Positions 46,392 through 60,600 are shown, counted from the first letter of the stretch. The stretch is 64,000 nt of DNA from Symbiodinium natans (GCA_905221605.1 CAJNDS010001391.1:1-64000); one strand, 5' to 3'. Program-made: numbers and translations. Notes: generated from the sequence alone by a model not told the origin.

Positions 46392-47518
46392 CTCTGCGGA
46401 GAAGCTTCGTCTCAGTTTTGCTCTCACCTTCTCTTTAGCCCGGGCAAAGCTTAGAGTCTTAGAGCCGGACGTACTGGGGCCGGCTTTGGGCCAGCGGCGT
46501 GTCCTTGCAGCCTGGAGGCACGCCGTCGCCCTGAGAGCTCGGGAGAAGGCTCGGAGAAGGCTCGGAGATTGCTCTCGTGCTTCAGAGAAGTACAGACTCC
46601 AACTTAAGACGTGTTCGAAAGATGCCCTGCAGATTCTGCAGTGGCCCTGCCTCGCAAAGCACATCCTCAGCAGGCCAGTCCGGGTAAGAGCCAAGCTAAC
46701 GTGAAATCAGCTCAACTTGCTTTCCGGGAAGGCAAGCCGAGTGAGGAACAACACACAAATTAGGCTTGCGAATGGTTTCAACACGGTTGCGCGGTCTATC
46801 AGAATCTCTTCCTGTGGCTTTTTTCATGTGAAGGGGAAAGGGGAAAGGATCTCGCAGATTGCTTCGCATCTCCGGCATGATGGGGAAGGCTCAAAGTAGT
46901 GCGTGACACCGTTGCAGCTGTTCAGAAGATGAAGATGATGTAAACGTGCACCGTGCTCGAATCGAAGGGCAGGTTGAACTATTTCGGACAATTTCGAGGT
47001 GCAGCCCTTCTCAAAAGGTAAGTTGCAGCGTTTCGAAGTGTATTTAAGGCAACTAACTCAGCAGAGACTCCACATGTCGCCAACCATACCGAGATTTTCG
47101 ACAACTTCAAACATGCTGCATGCCTTGCTACTGAACCAAGCATTGAACGGTGACGCAAACGTGACAACTTTAAACATGATGGCGGCTTTTGGAGCATGTC
47201 ATGGCGCAGCCCCATTTCAGTTGCAACAGTGTTCGACCGTGTTCATCTTTCTCCCAACCATATCGTGCAGACCTTTCTGTCTCTAGGGTGATTTCTTTCG
47301 CTGGCTCCTTCGCTGCTGATTTGGCTCGGCTTGCTTTGACGTGTCTGCTCTTTGGCTTCTTGCCTTGTCCCCCCCGTCCCAGCCCCCGTCCCTGCTCCCG
47401 TGTCCATCTTTCAAGACAAGAGCAAGGCTCAAAAGCCTCTGCTCCGACGATGGCCCGTTGTGTGATGAGGACAAAAAAGCGCGATCCAGAACACAAGAAC
47501 ACGAGCACGCGAGACAAA

Positions 47519-47655
47519 ACTCTAAAGGGGAGAACCTATAGAGAGTTCCGATTTAAATCAACAACTATTATTTCACGTTTACATTCAAAACTCTAAAGGG
47601 GAGAACCTATAGAGTTCCGATAAATCATCAATTATTATTTCACGTTTACATTGTG
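47519..47655 (+). repeat. tandem duplication of about 68 bp
   Basis: CTCTAAAGGGGAGAACCTAT occurs at 47520 and again at 47591, each followed by the same AT-rich block ending TTATTTCACGTTTACATT. The second copy lacks a few bases. This AT-rich stretch stands out from its surroundings. Confidence 0.9.
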
Positions 47656-50186
47656 TACAAAATATTCCTGCACGTTTTTCATGATCCAACTCTACAGCTG
47701 CTGTCAGGTACAAGTCTCTGTCGCGTAAATGTCTTCTTCGGAATGTTTCGGAGGTCTGGCACGGATTTGGTTGGGATTCCGCTTACTTGAGGTCTTCTTG
47801 CCAATCCGTCATAGTGTCTCACCCTTTCATTCGACCCCGAATCCCTGACTGGGGAGCCGACGTTCTCGGCCTGGACGCTGTCATCGCTGTTTCCAGCACA
47901 GGTGAGGTTCCCGAAGCAATCCAGGACGTAGGTGCCCGGGAAGTGCACTCGGTAGATGTCCAGCGCAAAAGGAAGCTTCACCTTGCCCAAGAGAGAGAGA
48001 GAGAGAGAGAGAGAGACTATGATGGCCTCTTTATTACCCAGGAAAGCAAGGACCCAAAGACCTTGGCCGGTGCTCCGCGCGCCATGCGCCCTTTCTGGAC
48101 CTCCCAATACACCTGTGGCAGGGGGCACAGGGATAGGCCTGTAACACAAGAGCGATCCCAGACCACGCTGCGCTGCTGCTACAGGGGGGCCAACTCCGAC
48201 TTCTGAGGGTGCCAATGCGCCCTGATATGAAAGGAAGAGGTCGAGCGAGAGAGGTCGAGAGAGGCAGAGAGGAGCCAGAGAGGAGGTAGAGAGAGAGAGA
48301 AAGAGACAGAGAGGGAGAGAGAGAGAGAGAGAGACAAAAATGAGAGACGGGGGAGAAGGGGGAGCAGGGAGGGTCGCGCCTTGAAGGCGCTGGGCCCAGA
48401 CAGCCGAGTGCAGAGCCGGCCCTCCGATGCCGTGAAGCGCACCTCTCTCTCCGGCTTTTGTTTCCGTCTGCTTTCCCCGCCGCCGCAACAAAAGAATCTT
48501 CCAAAAAGCTCAACGCGACGCAACAGTTCAACTTGCTGAAACACGATATGAAGAACACCGAGTCAGATAGAACAGAGATAGAGCTAGATTTTTAGTTTTT
48601 CACAAGGGACTTGACTGCTGCCCTTGCTGCCCAGCTCGTAACCCACACACCACAGCACTCATGACTGCAGAGCGAGGTTGCTACTTCGAAGCACCACAAC
48701 TTGATGAATGACAGCACTAGAGATGGAGATAGAGATAAAGATGGAGATAGAAAGAGAAAGAGAGAGAGAGAGAGAGGAACACTCGCTAAGGCTGCTAAGC
48801 TTGGACGGACAAGCAAGGCCCCGTTCAAGCATGTGTCTGAGCATTCCGAGCGCTCCCATCAAGAGTCGCAGGTGCGAACACACACACACACACAATCTTC
48901 TTTTGTTATTCTTGTTGTGTTCCTTCTTCTGTTTCGTCTACTCTTCACGTTTAAGAGGGTTTTTCTTTTTCTCCCCTCTCTCTCCTTCTCGCTCTCGCTC
49001 GCTGGCTGCACCTCGGTGGCCTGGTCCTCGAAGGGCCTCCTCCGCGAAAACACGTCTCTCTTAATTTTGGATTCTTAATTGGCTTTTGCCCCCAGCTCTG
49101 AGACCTCCCCCCATGAAAAAGAACCCCTTCATGCACACGGGCCAAGGGGGACTCTGAGAGGAGTCCTCTCCGAAGTCTGCAGGAGCGGCTGGAAGAGCAA
49201 GCGGAGCTCATTTGCAGGGAAGGGCCAGGCCGAGGTGGAAAGATTCGGCAGCCGCACCTCACTCAAAGGCCAAAAGTTTAAGTTCTGTATGCCGCTTGAT
49301 GCATTGCTCTTGGCGTTCTAGGCTCATCCGAGGGGCCACCACGCCGCCCTCGAGGAGCGATTCCCTCACCAGGACCTGGCACAACGAGAGAAAGTGCAAA
49401 GGCAGCGAACAAAAAGATGTCCAAAAAGATTCTATAAGGCATTTATTCCAACAAACCCTTGGGTGTGTGCCCCAGTGGGGGCCGTTCCGAGATCTGCCTG
49501 GAGAATGGGTTCCCCAGACGATGCATGGATGCGCATACACAATCTGCGTTTAAATTGATGTTTGCATACTAATACTAATTATGATTAATTATGCTTGTTT
49601 GTACCAGGTGCCCTGTTGAAATTTTCTGTCCGGTCCCCGAGCTCGTCCATCAGTACCGAACATTAGTTGTCCAGCACACGGGACAGGTTACATTCCCTTG
49701 GTGAACCTGGCGAACAAGCAAGTGATCTCAAAGATAAGTTGTTGCCCAATATAGCAGTCAATCGCACCAACACCTGACGCGGACGCCAGCACAGCTCCGG
49801 ACCAGTGAACAATCGACAAACAGACGTGATGAAAAACAGCACCTGGAACACACGGCTGCCAGCACAGGCTATCATTATTGATTTTTGTCCCGGATCATCT
49901 GCAGGTGGGCGCTGAGTAAAATGCACATGCTTGCTCTCGACCCTGGAAACATGCGAGCGGGTTGCGGGGGTCATCACTCTCAACTCGGCTTCTCGACTCC
50001 AACGAGGCGCAAGGCAAACAAACACTCCAAGGAGCACCCGCACATGAGTCTGGAGAGGCAACAGAGCCTCTCATTGTGCAAGAAGGAACACCTGATGTGG
50101 TGTTTTTGAGGTACCCGTACACCGTAGTCCCTACACTGTGCGAGGCACCGCGCAGATTGTTTACATCTCCGCTTGGAAACGGGGAC
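47656..50186. other. possible further minus-strand exons, unresolved
   Basis: Stretches with coding character but unresolved ends: VKLPFALDIYRVHFPGTYVL (from 47981 leftward), NELRLLFQPLLQTSERTPLR (about 49215-49155) and VLVRESLLEGGVVAPRMS (about 49379-49325), each near an AG|G acceptor. GA/CT microsatellites occur at 47991-48016, 48276-48333 and 48741-48777. I do not recognise a domain. These would fall between branching enzyme and synthase if the two are one gene. Confidence 0.3.
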
Positions 50187-53093
50187 TGCTCTGGGCACAA
50201 CCGTGCGCTCGAAGGTGTCCAAACAAAGGGAGCCAGAAACCACCTAGAGACTCCAATCAGCAAAGCAAACGGCAAAAACTAACAGTAGATCCATGAAACA
50301 TATAGAGGCGAAATACGGCTGAATTACTAGCGTGGCACTCTCTTCACTTCTTTCTTTCTTAAGTTAAGGCTCTCCTGCCTGGAAGCTTCGGCTGGGCAGG
50401 GACAGCCTGGCCGACCTCTCAGCCGGCGTGTGGGGAAAGAAGCCCATGTGAGAGACAAAAAGAGAGAGAGGGAGAGAGAGAGAGAGAGAGCTTGAGAGCT
50501 TGCAGTGGCTCATCAAAGCATCAGGTGTCTGTCATCTTTGGCCCTGAGTCTTCTGAGTCAGCGAGGGGCGAGGGGCCAGCCATCACTCGGGGGCGCCTGG
50601 CATCATCGCTGGGCAGCGCCTCGTCATGTGCCCACCGCAGCCGGTCCTGGCCTCGGAGGATGCTGAGAGATGCTCAGATGCTCAGATACTACTTGAACAG
50701 AGGCCACCACACCTCGAAGCACCAAAATAATCGACAAAATGACTGCGGGTCTTCTTGCTCTTGGGCCTGACCTGTCCGGTGCCCCTCATACATAGTTGCG
50801 GCATTTTGCGCCCGATACCTGCCCTCCATATAGACTCATTTGGGCTACTTGAACTCTACTTCGCCACTGTAAGCACAGAAGCGCAGAATCGCGATTGCCA
50901 GCCAAGAAAAGGCAACTGCCGGGGACCCTAAACTTCAAATTCTCGCGCGCGAATTGCACGATTCATTATCTGCGCTGAGACACTCACAACTTCGATCTCT
51001 GAGACCCTCAGCGTTTAGGTAGGAATGCTTCAGGTTTTCGGGCTTGTTCATGCTTGTTTCCGTTCGTTCTCCTCCAAAGATTATCGGGTGACGCAATCGT
51101 TGGAGCAAGTGTGCCAACAGGATCCAACACTCCGAGGCTCTCTCCACCGAAGCGTGCTTCGTCAGAGTCCAGCCTGAGCAGCTCAGTCAAAGGGAGCCAT
51201 GGTGCCGGGACACCGGCACCAGAAAATGTAGCCAAAGCTGGCACACATATAGCACTTAGGGCACTTAGCGTTTTCTTGCATATGTGCACAATATAAATGC
51301 CAAGGCACACGACACGGAGGCGCTCGTTCCAAGAATGGCTGACGCGGCACTCCTGCAGGAAGTGTTCATTTGGAGGGGGAAGGCTTGAAGGGGGCCTTTG
51401 GACTTTGAGACTTTGGCCCCTTGCACAGCGCCATGACCGCCCACCATGCAGGAGATGGGTCTCTCGACTCGTAGCTCTCTTGGGGGGAGAGGGTCCGTGT
51501 AGGAGCGCGTCGGGTGGAAGTTGAAGGCAAAGAGGCCTCGAAGGTTCGAAGGCCCCAAAGTTCAAGAGTCCCCCAGAAGAAGGCCCTTCCATTCTCAACA
51601 CAAGTATTGCCGAGAAGGCACAGTCGCCGCGTTCGAAGACGAGCACTTTGTCGGAGTCGTCCTGGCACAGCGAACAGCTCAAGTCTAAGAGGCTTCCTCC
51701 TGTCAGTACTTCAACCTTCTCTCCCTGACGTACCTCCTGTCTCTGATGTGTGTGTGTGTGTGTGTGTGTCTCTGAAGTCTCTGTCTCTGTGTGTGTATCT
51801 CTTCCTTCCGACACACCCTCACTCTCTCTCTCCCTCCCTCGCTCTTCTCCGCTTCTTGTCCCCTCTTCCCCTCTCTTCCGCGGCCTTGCGGGACACGGTG
51901 GACGATGAGGAGGCAAACCTCGGTCTAGCGTCTAGCCGCTCTAGCCTGCACAAACTCGCCATGGGTAACTATAAGGTTTTGCTATGTTGCCTTACTGCGC
52001 ACTGCGCCAGGCAGCCTCCTCTCCCCTTCTGCGGACGGAGGTCGAAAGCCCCAATCAGTCGGTCACTCTTCTGTTTCTGTGAAGGTGCTGCCTGGGGCAT
52101 GTGACGGCCGCAGCGCCAGGGTGTGATAGTCAAAGGGCCGCGGAGCCAAAGGAGACTCCGAGACGGGACTCTGAAACCAACATGGTTTTGACACTCGGGC
52201 TTCTTCGATCTGCCCTAAAGAAATGCAAGTTGGTGCAAGTTGGGGCAACTCCTGTGGCCGCAGGTGGCAACTGCCTGGTAAGCTGTATGGCGCGTAATCT
52301 ATAGGTGTCGAGGTGGTCGTCAGCTCAGTGCCACTCATCTCTAGTGAACCCACAGAAGGGGAGTTGAAAGACTCTTCGCTCGGAATCCTGGCCCTGGGCA
52401 TGCCAGAGGATTCACTGTGGAGAAAGCTCCAACAGCTGCTGAAGTGGTGCCGGCGTCTTCACTGAAACAACACTCGCCACACCATAAAAAAAAGCAGAAA
52501 GCTTTGGCAAGAATCGTCGGAAGTTCTCTGAGAAGAAATGCAAACTTGAGCAGGTTGTGTCTTTCTGCTGCAGAAAAGTGATCGGGAGGCTTTGGCACAG
52601 ATCAGGCGACGTTTGCTTCTGAAGACCTTTGGAATCCACCTTGGACCACGACACAGCTATTGAGCTGTTGGATGCCGATGCTGTCATCCAAATTCCAAGA
52701 TTTCACTGTTACAAGAAACAACCTGCCGGCAGAGACGTATTGGCCCATTCAAAACCCTTTTGCACATCCAAGAACAGCAAGATCATTCTTCTAGTTGCGG
52801 GCGTAGGATGGAGAGGCAAGAGAGTCGAGATGATTTAAGATGCGCTGCCTGTCCCCTGTGTGAAAAAGGAGGTGGGGAGACTGCGAGGTAGACTCTGTGT
52901 GAGTGTGTGTGTGTGTCTTCTCCTCCTCCTCTGCGTGGGTGTGTGGGTGTGTCTATGTGTCGATGTGTCCGTGTCTTTGCGTCTCTGCGCCTCTGCGCCT
53001 CCGCGCCTCTGTGTCTGCGTCTGTGCATTCGAAGGGGCCCTGGGCTCGCGGCCGGAAGCGCGCTTCGAGGGCAATCATGGCCTCGTCGAAGGC
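50187..53093 (-). CDS. branching enzyme exons: C-terminal beta domain
   Basis: Exons: 53093 to about 53039 (AFDEAMIALEARFRPRAQ), 51661-51628 (DDSDKVLVFERG), 51536 to about 51499 (LFAFNFHPTRSYT), 51173-51143 (LDSDEARFGG), 50646-50597 (DRLRWAHDEALPSDDA) and 50243 to about 50187 (WFLAPFVWTPSSARLCPE). These match the family order FD.AM, HE.DKVIVFERG..F.FNFHP, LDSD...FGG and the closing VY.PSR.A strand. The join 51628 to 51536 completes a shared glycine codon. At 50186 a GT donor in phase 2 would carry the frame onward; without splicing the frame stops about 35 codons later. Confidence 0.82.
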
Positions 53094-56000
53094 CTCTCAC
53101 CACGCGACCCCTCCCCCCATCCCTCTTAGTTGGTCTTCTTCAGGCCCTTCAGAAATCCCCTTCTTGCACCCTTGTTAACCTTTCCTCCTCGTCTTTCCCC
53201 ATGTCGTCCTTCCCCGTTCTCCCCTTTCCTCCTCGTCTTTCTCTCCCCTCTTCTCCCCGATTTTTGTCCAACTCTTAAGCTCCTCTCTCCTTCGCTTCCT
53301 CTGCTTTTCGGGTCAGCAGCTTCCGCGCGCCTCCAGGAAGCAGCTGCTTGGGCTTCCGGGGCTCCCGCTCAAAGCGCCTCGGAAAGCGGAAAGAGGGAGA
53401 GGGAGAGGGGGGGGGGGGGGGGGGCAGACGGGCGATAGAGGAACGCGGAACGGGGGAGAAGAATAAGAATGGAGAAGAGAGGGTCTCTCTGTCTCTCTCC
53501 AGACTTTCGGGCGCTGGCCACTGGAGAGCCTCATGCTCAATGCCTCCTGGAAGGCGAACTCGTTCCCCATGAAGTTCAAGTAGCCCTTCGCTGAAAAGTG
53601 CTGAATCTCCCACTTTTCGACCGCTCGCACGGAGGCGGGCGACACATGTAACATCTTGTGACAAAAAAGTGTTGCATCGTTGTGGTATGGCTCCAGAAGG
53701 GCGAGGCTACAAACCACCAAAGAACCCAATTATTGAAAGGCTCCAAGCCTTATGCGGAGGTGAGCTAGGTGATCCAGGTTGTCCAGGTGATCCCTCTTGT
53801 TTTTCTGGGATGCAAAGGCGGAAGGGCATCGGAAGGCATCGGAAGGCACCTCGCCGCTGAGTCCCAGGGTGACCATCCCTGGCAAACATGGCGCTTTCAG
53901 GTCGCTGGCAGGGCCCCCGCGGTGATGGTCCCGTGGGAAATTCTGGGCGCCCGCGCTCAGCAGCTTGTGCAGTGCCAGCCCGCGCTCTTGGTCGCCTGAG
54001 CATCGCACAAACGGTGTTCGAGAGAAGGGTGCAAGAGAGCGAACAAGTGATCCAAAACAAGAAAAGTCTTGGCACTGGCAGTTGCGTAGGGTCTCCGAAA
54101 TCAATGTGAACCTTCCCGAATGTGCTCGAGTTGCTCGAGGTCTGGGGTCCGTGCAGCCGGGGCCGAGCAAGAAACTGCCCAGCGTCTTGGAATCCGAAAG
54201 GGCCTCCCATGCGAAAGAAGGAAAGACTTTCCCTCGTTTTCATCGCCTTCTCTTCGCCTTCACCGTGTTACAAGAGATAAACCCTCGGACTCTTTCTGGT
54301 CAACCCTCGAACATCTCTGCCGTTCCTCGTGGGACTCGGTGTAGAAGATGCTTGGCTCCTGCAACAGATGGTAAGAAGCGAAGATGAGGACGGAGACGAT
54401 TGCGGTTGTGTGAAGACGCCGACAAGCTCTCAGTCAATTCTCATTAATGTCGGTCCTGCTGTCGGCGTGGCTTCCTGGGAGACATCCGAAAGCGAGGCCA
54501 GACAGAGATGGAGGGAAAGTCGCGACAGCGCAAGAGGAAGCTCATGAAAACAACCCTCTCCCCAAAACAAGAGAGGGAAAAGGAAAGCGAGAGACTGTTG
54601 AACAGCTCCACACATCCCCATGTGTGATTCTGAAACCGCCGAGCCAATATCTGGCCAAAACGTTCGCATTGTCACCGGTTCGACACATTCCCGAGCTTCC
54701 CAGCACACTTCCCCACCCCCACCAGCCCCCCCTCTCATGCCCTTTTCTTGCCCTCTTCATGTTGGACCCTCCTCCAAGTTTGAAGCAATGGTCTGGGCTG
54801 AATGCCCAAAGCCACAGAATGACCCCAAATATTCCCACGCTCTCTCTCTCTCTCTCTCTCTCTTGCTCTGTTTCTCTCCCTCGTGCTCGTGCTCATCTCG
54901 CTCTTTTCTGGGGGAGTCGCATGGCCCGCACGATGTTGGTCACGTTCCAGGCTTCGTCGGGCTCCTCAATTTGCCGAGTCAACTCCGCTCCGCTCTGCCA
55001 CGCTGCGAAGACAAGAACTCTGCACACGACCGACTCTCTCTCCTTTCTGCTGCCTTTGTTTTTTGTTGTTCTTCTTCTTCTGCTGGGCATGAGGGGTCCC
55101 CCTAGCACAAGCACGCCCGGATCTGGTTCGGCACCCAGAACCCTTTCTGTTCCCTCTAGTAACTTATAGGCATGTCTAAGCTTGCCGGTTGGCTCCCTTC
55201 CCCCTGTCCTATTCCGCTGTACGACTTCGTGCTGCTCCCTGGCTGCGGTTCAACTCCACACTGTACCCGTTAAAGACCCCCGGAACCTCCGAAACCTCTC
55301 CAACACGCACGTAGCCCCCTTGAGGGGCTGCCCCGAAGGGCGTGCTCGCTTGCTCTTCTCTCTCGCTCTCTCTGTCGCTCCGGTTCTTTCTGGGGGAAGG
55401 GAGGGCAAGGGGACTCCTGGAGCATCTTCGCCCAAAGCCTGGGACCCGAGGGCGCCAGACGATAGTCGAAGCCTCGTTGAAAAGAAAGGAGGAAGATAGT
55501 GAATTCATGTAAGGAATTCTTGGCCACTAGCGCTGCTCTCCTCAAAATCAGTACCACGACATCGCGGCACTCAGAGGAATCACCCTATCGGAATTGAAGA
55601 CGCCCTTTTGTTACCGTCCCCTTTGTCTCTGCTTCAAGAATTTAGAGGTGCTGAATCTGGGGATGTTTGTGTGGGCGTGTCTTTAAAGGTACAGCCCAGC
55701 AGCCAAGGCCGCCATCCTCCGCGGTTCGGCAGAGCACCGGCATCCCGGAGTGGTCCTCCGAAAATCGATTAAAATCTCAGACTCTCTGAGACAGAGGAGA
55801 GAAGCGAAAGAGAGAGAGAGAGAGAGAGAAGCGAAGAGCCAAGAAGCAGAAATCTTCACTTGTCAGAAGAGGAGTAGGTTGGCGGTAGAGGATTAGATCA
55901 ATTGCCATAAGCAGATATACCAGTAGACTGAAACATGTTGTGGAGCAGCTTGGCTTACGCCCTTCTTCCTCAGCGAGAGTGATGCCAGAAGAGGGCAGCA

Positions 56001-57579
56001 GCCGCTTCACCAGGTGGTTTGCCAGCATGAGGTACGTGGCAGACCTCCGATGAGAAGCGTGGCGTGAAGCTTTTGTTCGTGGCCTATATGGTCCAGGAGC
56101 GCCCACCGTGCAGAAACTCCCCCACCCCGCCCGAATTGTCCGAGGTCTGGGCTCGAGGTCCGCATCCCAGCCGAAATGCCTTGAGGGTCAAAGTTGGTCA
56201 AAGGCACGAGAGAAACTTGAAGGCAGCGGACAAAGTGGCAATGGCTGCGCAGCTGTGCGCTTGAGGTCCCGGCTCCTGTGAGGAGGAAAAGGACTTGCCG
56301 ATACCATGGGAGTGGTACCTCAGCCATCGCCCCATTTATTACAGCAACATTTTACTCTCGAAAGTGCTCATTCTTCTGAAGTAAAGAAGAAGATGTCGGG
56401 AAACGAAGAACGATGCACGGTAAGGAACGCAACCCTTGGATGCGAGAACGAATACCAAGCAGTCTGTGGCGCCGCCTTTTCTCGAAAAAGCGCGACCCGC
56501 CCTCTCAAGTTTTAAGTCGAGGAAAGTCGTAGTAGGAAGGATAAGGGGGAGGGAAGGCAACGCTCGAGAGGGCACGCAGGTGCGCTTATGCACTTCGCCT
56601 CCACCCCATTTCAATTTCTTGCTGAGCTGAGGCATGCCAAAATGGTCCGCGAGAGGTTGCGCTGTGTTGCGCTGGTGAAGAGGCGGAGGGACTTCGAAGA
56701 TGTGAGGAAGAGGATCGTATTTCATAATTTCATCTAGCCCCGTCATAAGGGGTGCATAGACAAGGAGCGCGTAACAATCTACCAGCCAGTGAACCCAGTG
56801 CTCAGAACGCAGGTCACACCGATTATCGTACGCTCCTCAGTACTGCACTTGAGACGATATCATCCGCTGGCGAAAATTCTGCAAATTCTCGACATGCCTC
56901 TTGTGCACGGAAGCCGGAAGCCATGCCCCTGCGGGTTTGCGGGAAGGTACAGCCCAAGTCAATTCTACGTTGCGTCGAATGATCCGTCACTGTTTGGCCG
57001 AATCTGGCCGCCTTCCTTATCTTCATCCCTTTTCCCCTTTTCCTCTTGGTCTCTTGGTTGCAATTCATGTCCACCAGAGGCCTTACTATCAGGTCCTGGG
57101 TCCGAACGGGGACCTTCGAAGCCCCACAGAAGTCCCTTCTCTCCTTTCTCCCTTTCGGGGCTCCGGGCAGCATGCTGGTGACGCCCGCGAAGCAGAAGCC
57201 GTCCACGCCGTACTCCTCTCAACTCTACGTGATTCAACGGCCCAGGGCGCTCTTTTCTGGCACTGCGGCACAGCTCTTTTGAGGTGACCCTCTGCGCCTC
57301 GATCCACCAGCGGACGTTGGAAAGAAGGAACCGGAGCACCTGAACAGTGTCAACTTGGGGAGATCTCCTGATGTTTCCCCTACAACTCTCTTCTTCTTCT
57401 TCTTCTTCTTCTTCTTCGGGGCTTGAGGGGAGCGAGCCCCCCCCCCCCGCGCGCTAGGCGCGCCCAGTCTGCAGCGAGTTTCCGTGACACTTCGAAGCGG
57501 AAGCCCTATCCCCCTCCCCTCAATTCAAACTAGCTTCCCCAAATCCAGGTTGCTCAGCTGATTTCAGCCTACAACTCTC

Positions 57580-57611
<32 letters not shown>

Positions 57612-60600
57612 CCTCTCTGTCTCGCTTTTTTTGTCACGGTGAGTCGAAGGCGTGAAGCGAGCACGGCGGTCCATTCCATCACGCTCTCAGATCGCTCTCT
57701 CTTCTATCCATCTTCAATTCACTCCGCTGCCCCTTATCTGTTGGGCCCGACCCTAATAAACTCCTTTGTCGCTCACTCTGGGGAGACAGAAGCGCTCCCC
57801 TGGAAACTCTTTCGAGCGCGGACCTCATACTTGCTGTAGTCGAACAAGGCCGCACGGGTTTGCTCCTTTCAGAGCATGTTAACTGAGGATTTGAGTCAGC
57901 AAGATTTCCGCCACATCAAGAAGAAGAAACCTGACGATGCTCTCAATGAGCAGATGTTAATTGCAGATGCCAACTTCTGACACACGCAATGGCGCACAGC
58001 GGCTGGAGAGCTGAAGCAGCACTCCTGCCAGCCCTTGCTTCCCGAGTGCCTGCAAGCGAGTTCAAAAACATGAACTCATATGACTATTCGGATTATCGGA
58101 AATACGAGTTCGAGGTGAGAGACACGTGTCTCTGATATTGTTTCTTTTATTTCGGAGGAGAGTGTATAGGGGAGGACCTTACGAAAAGGGCCTTTTGCGC
58201 CCTCTGCTGTGTCCTCCGCGCCTGTAGCAGCAGTCGGTGCCGTCCATATCGGCGATGCCGTCCAGCCTAGCTCTTCTTCTCTTCAACCGCTCCCCCCGAA
58301 TATTGAAAAAAGAGGGAAGGACTTCGATATAGGAAGACTATAGGCCCTCCGGCTCACCCGTGAAGCCAAAATTGCAAGAAGAGTGAAAGGCAAGAAGATC
58401 GTGTGGAGAAAGGTCAGTGATCAAGGGATGAGGCTCTCTCAGACTCACTGACGGGTCGTAGCTCTGTGAAGGAGCCAAGCCACACACACACCAAACCTAA
58501 GACAAACCACGACACCCAAGACACAGCCTGCGGAGCGGCTACATTGAGTATTTGGAAAATCCTACTTCATAGCTTCTCAGTGTGGAGCTGGTGCGGGGAG
58601 AGCTGGAAATGCACCAAGTTCATGAGCACGGTGAGGCCGTGCGCATGTGCCGCGTCCACCAGCTCCTGCAATTAAGGGAGCAAATGGAGTCGTATTTGTG
58701 AGTCACAAGAGTTGCAGCATGTGAGTCACGCTCAGCCGTCGGCTTCTCTACTTGATATGCCGTGTGCTGCGTGTCCGGGGCAGATGATCTCGAGGCGTCC
58801 AACCCCCGCCTTGAATTCGTCGGGTGTCCCAAAGCGGCTGGAGGGTGCAAAGAAGCTCGTTACCTTCTGACCTTAGCTTTGTTGAGGGCACCGCTCAGCT
58901 CCACACTGTCGTGTTCGCACGTTATGTCTTTGGCTTTGTGGCGGCTCTTGTGACTCCTTTGAGGGAGGGGAGGGGGAGACAGAGAGAGTCAGAAAGTCAG
59001 AGCTTCCTCTCCTTCTTCCTTTCCCTGGAAATGGTCGATGCTCTCTCTGCGAGGGCCCTCTCCAAGCTTAAGTCACTCTCTGCTTAGCCCCGTGCCCATG
59101 GAGGCGTAGTCCGAGTGCTCCGCCACGGCTAGGAACTGAGAAGCAGGGTTTAGGAATGTCTTCCACGGGGGGAGGAGGATGACCCTTGGCTGGCGCAAGA
59201 AGCACAAAAACCGCATGCCCACTTCGACCAGGAGTCTACTGGAGTAGCACACTGTTGCAAAAAAAAACGCCCTGATTGCCCGGCGCTCTCGTGGCCCCTC
59301 TGTGCATCCCCGAGCCTGAACGGCGTTGTAGCCCAGGCTTTTGATCTTCGGCAGCTGTGCCTTGAAGTCCAAATACCTCAGTGGAGCCTCTCTTGTTGCT
59401 TGAAATTAAAGAAACCTACTTGATCTGACGTTAGAAGGGATCGCAGACAAAAAGGGGAGTCGGGAGAACATCAAGGTTTGCCGCCACTTCTGTTTAGGGT
59501 GCCAGGCCAGGCAACCACAGTTGGAGGCACCTGGAATTATTCTAGCACGGGATAAGCAATGTAAGTACGACAAGAATCAGCACAAGTTTTGTGCTTCTGA
59601 GCATGACATCAAACAACTAGCCCTCATATTCAGACCATGGGATGAGGACGGCAAAGCCCGGCATTTGATGTTGCATCACATGCCATTCACTCACTACAAC
59701 ACACAACTTTCCATCTTCTGAAGATATGAAAGAACATGTGAAATAGATTGATGATGAAAAAGACCCTATAAATAGAGTTACATATTCACTCATACTAGTT
59801 AGTAATAAAACCAGAGAGCGAAGCGAACGGACAACACTTTGACATTCATTTCGTGCTGCATTACATTGTTATCATTTCAATTATAAAGACCGCATGCATA
59901 ATATGATTATAGCGCTCGTTGTATTCGGTCTTTAGTACTATTCTGTACGGGCCGAAAGACTATTTTATTCACAACAAACCCCGCCACCCAGCCCCAGCAA
60001 GCACCCCAACTCCACGGCCCTTGGGTTTTCCCAAGCCTCCGGACTCTTTAGGGCTCAGGGCTGTCTGCGTTTCCGTACGTACGTGCGATGTCTGTAAGCA
60101 GCGCAAAAGGCTGGCTTTGATGATACGTCTCTCCAGCCCATGCTACATGCTCCACTCCTGTTCTGATTGGTGCTGCTAGCTGCACACAAGCACATCTAGA
60201 TTTTATCTTGCGATGCCTTCTTGATTTGCTCGTTTTGAACTCGCATATTCAAAAAAATCTTCTGCAGGTCCTTGGTGGTTGCCCTCTCTCGGAACTCTTG
60301 ATGTTTGTGGGTGCAACCGCTCCGAGAGGCACCGAGGACGACAATGCAAAACAAACTTGCAAGATTTAATTCCTTGGCCCCCCAACCCCAAACCCCCGCT
60401 TTCCAGTCTCGGCCAGGCGGCGTGTGGACGCCGGCTTCTGCGGCTTCGGCTTCTGCTTCGGTGCCCATGTCGGCGCCCACGTGGGCGCCCACGTGGGCCT
60501 CGTAGATCTTCAGCGCGCGGGGCCGCCGGGGCCTGCGGATATGAACCCTACTCGATCCGATGTGCAGTCAACAGACTGTGTGAGTTCCTGCGCCATGCTT

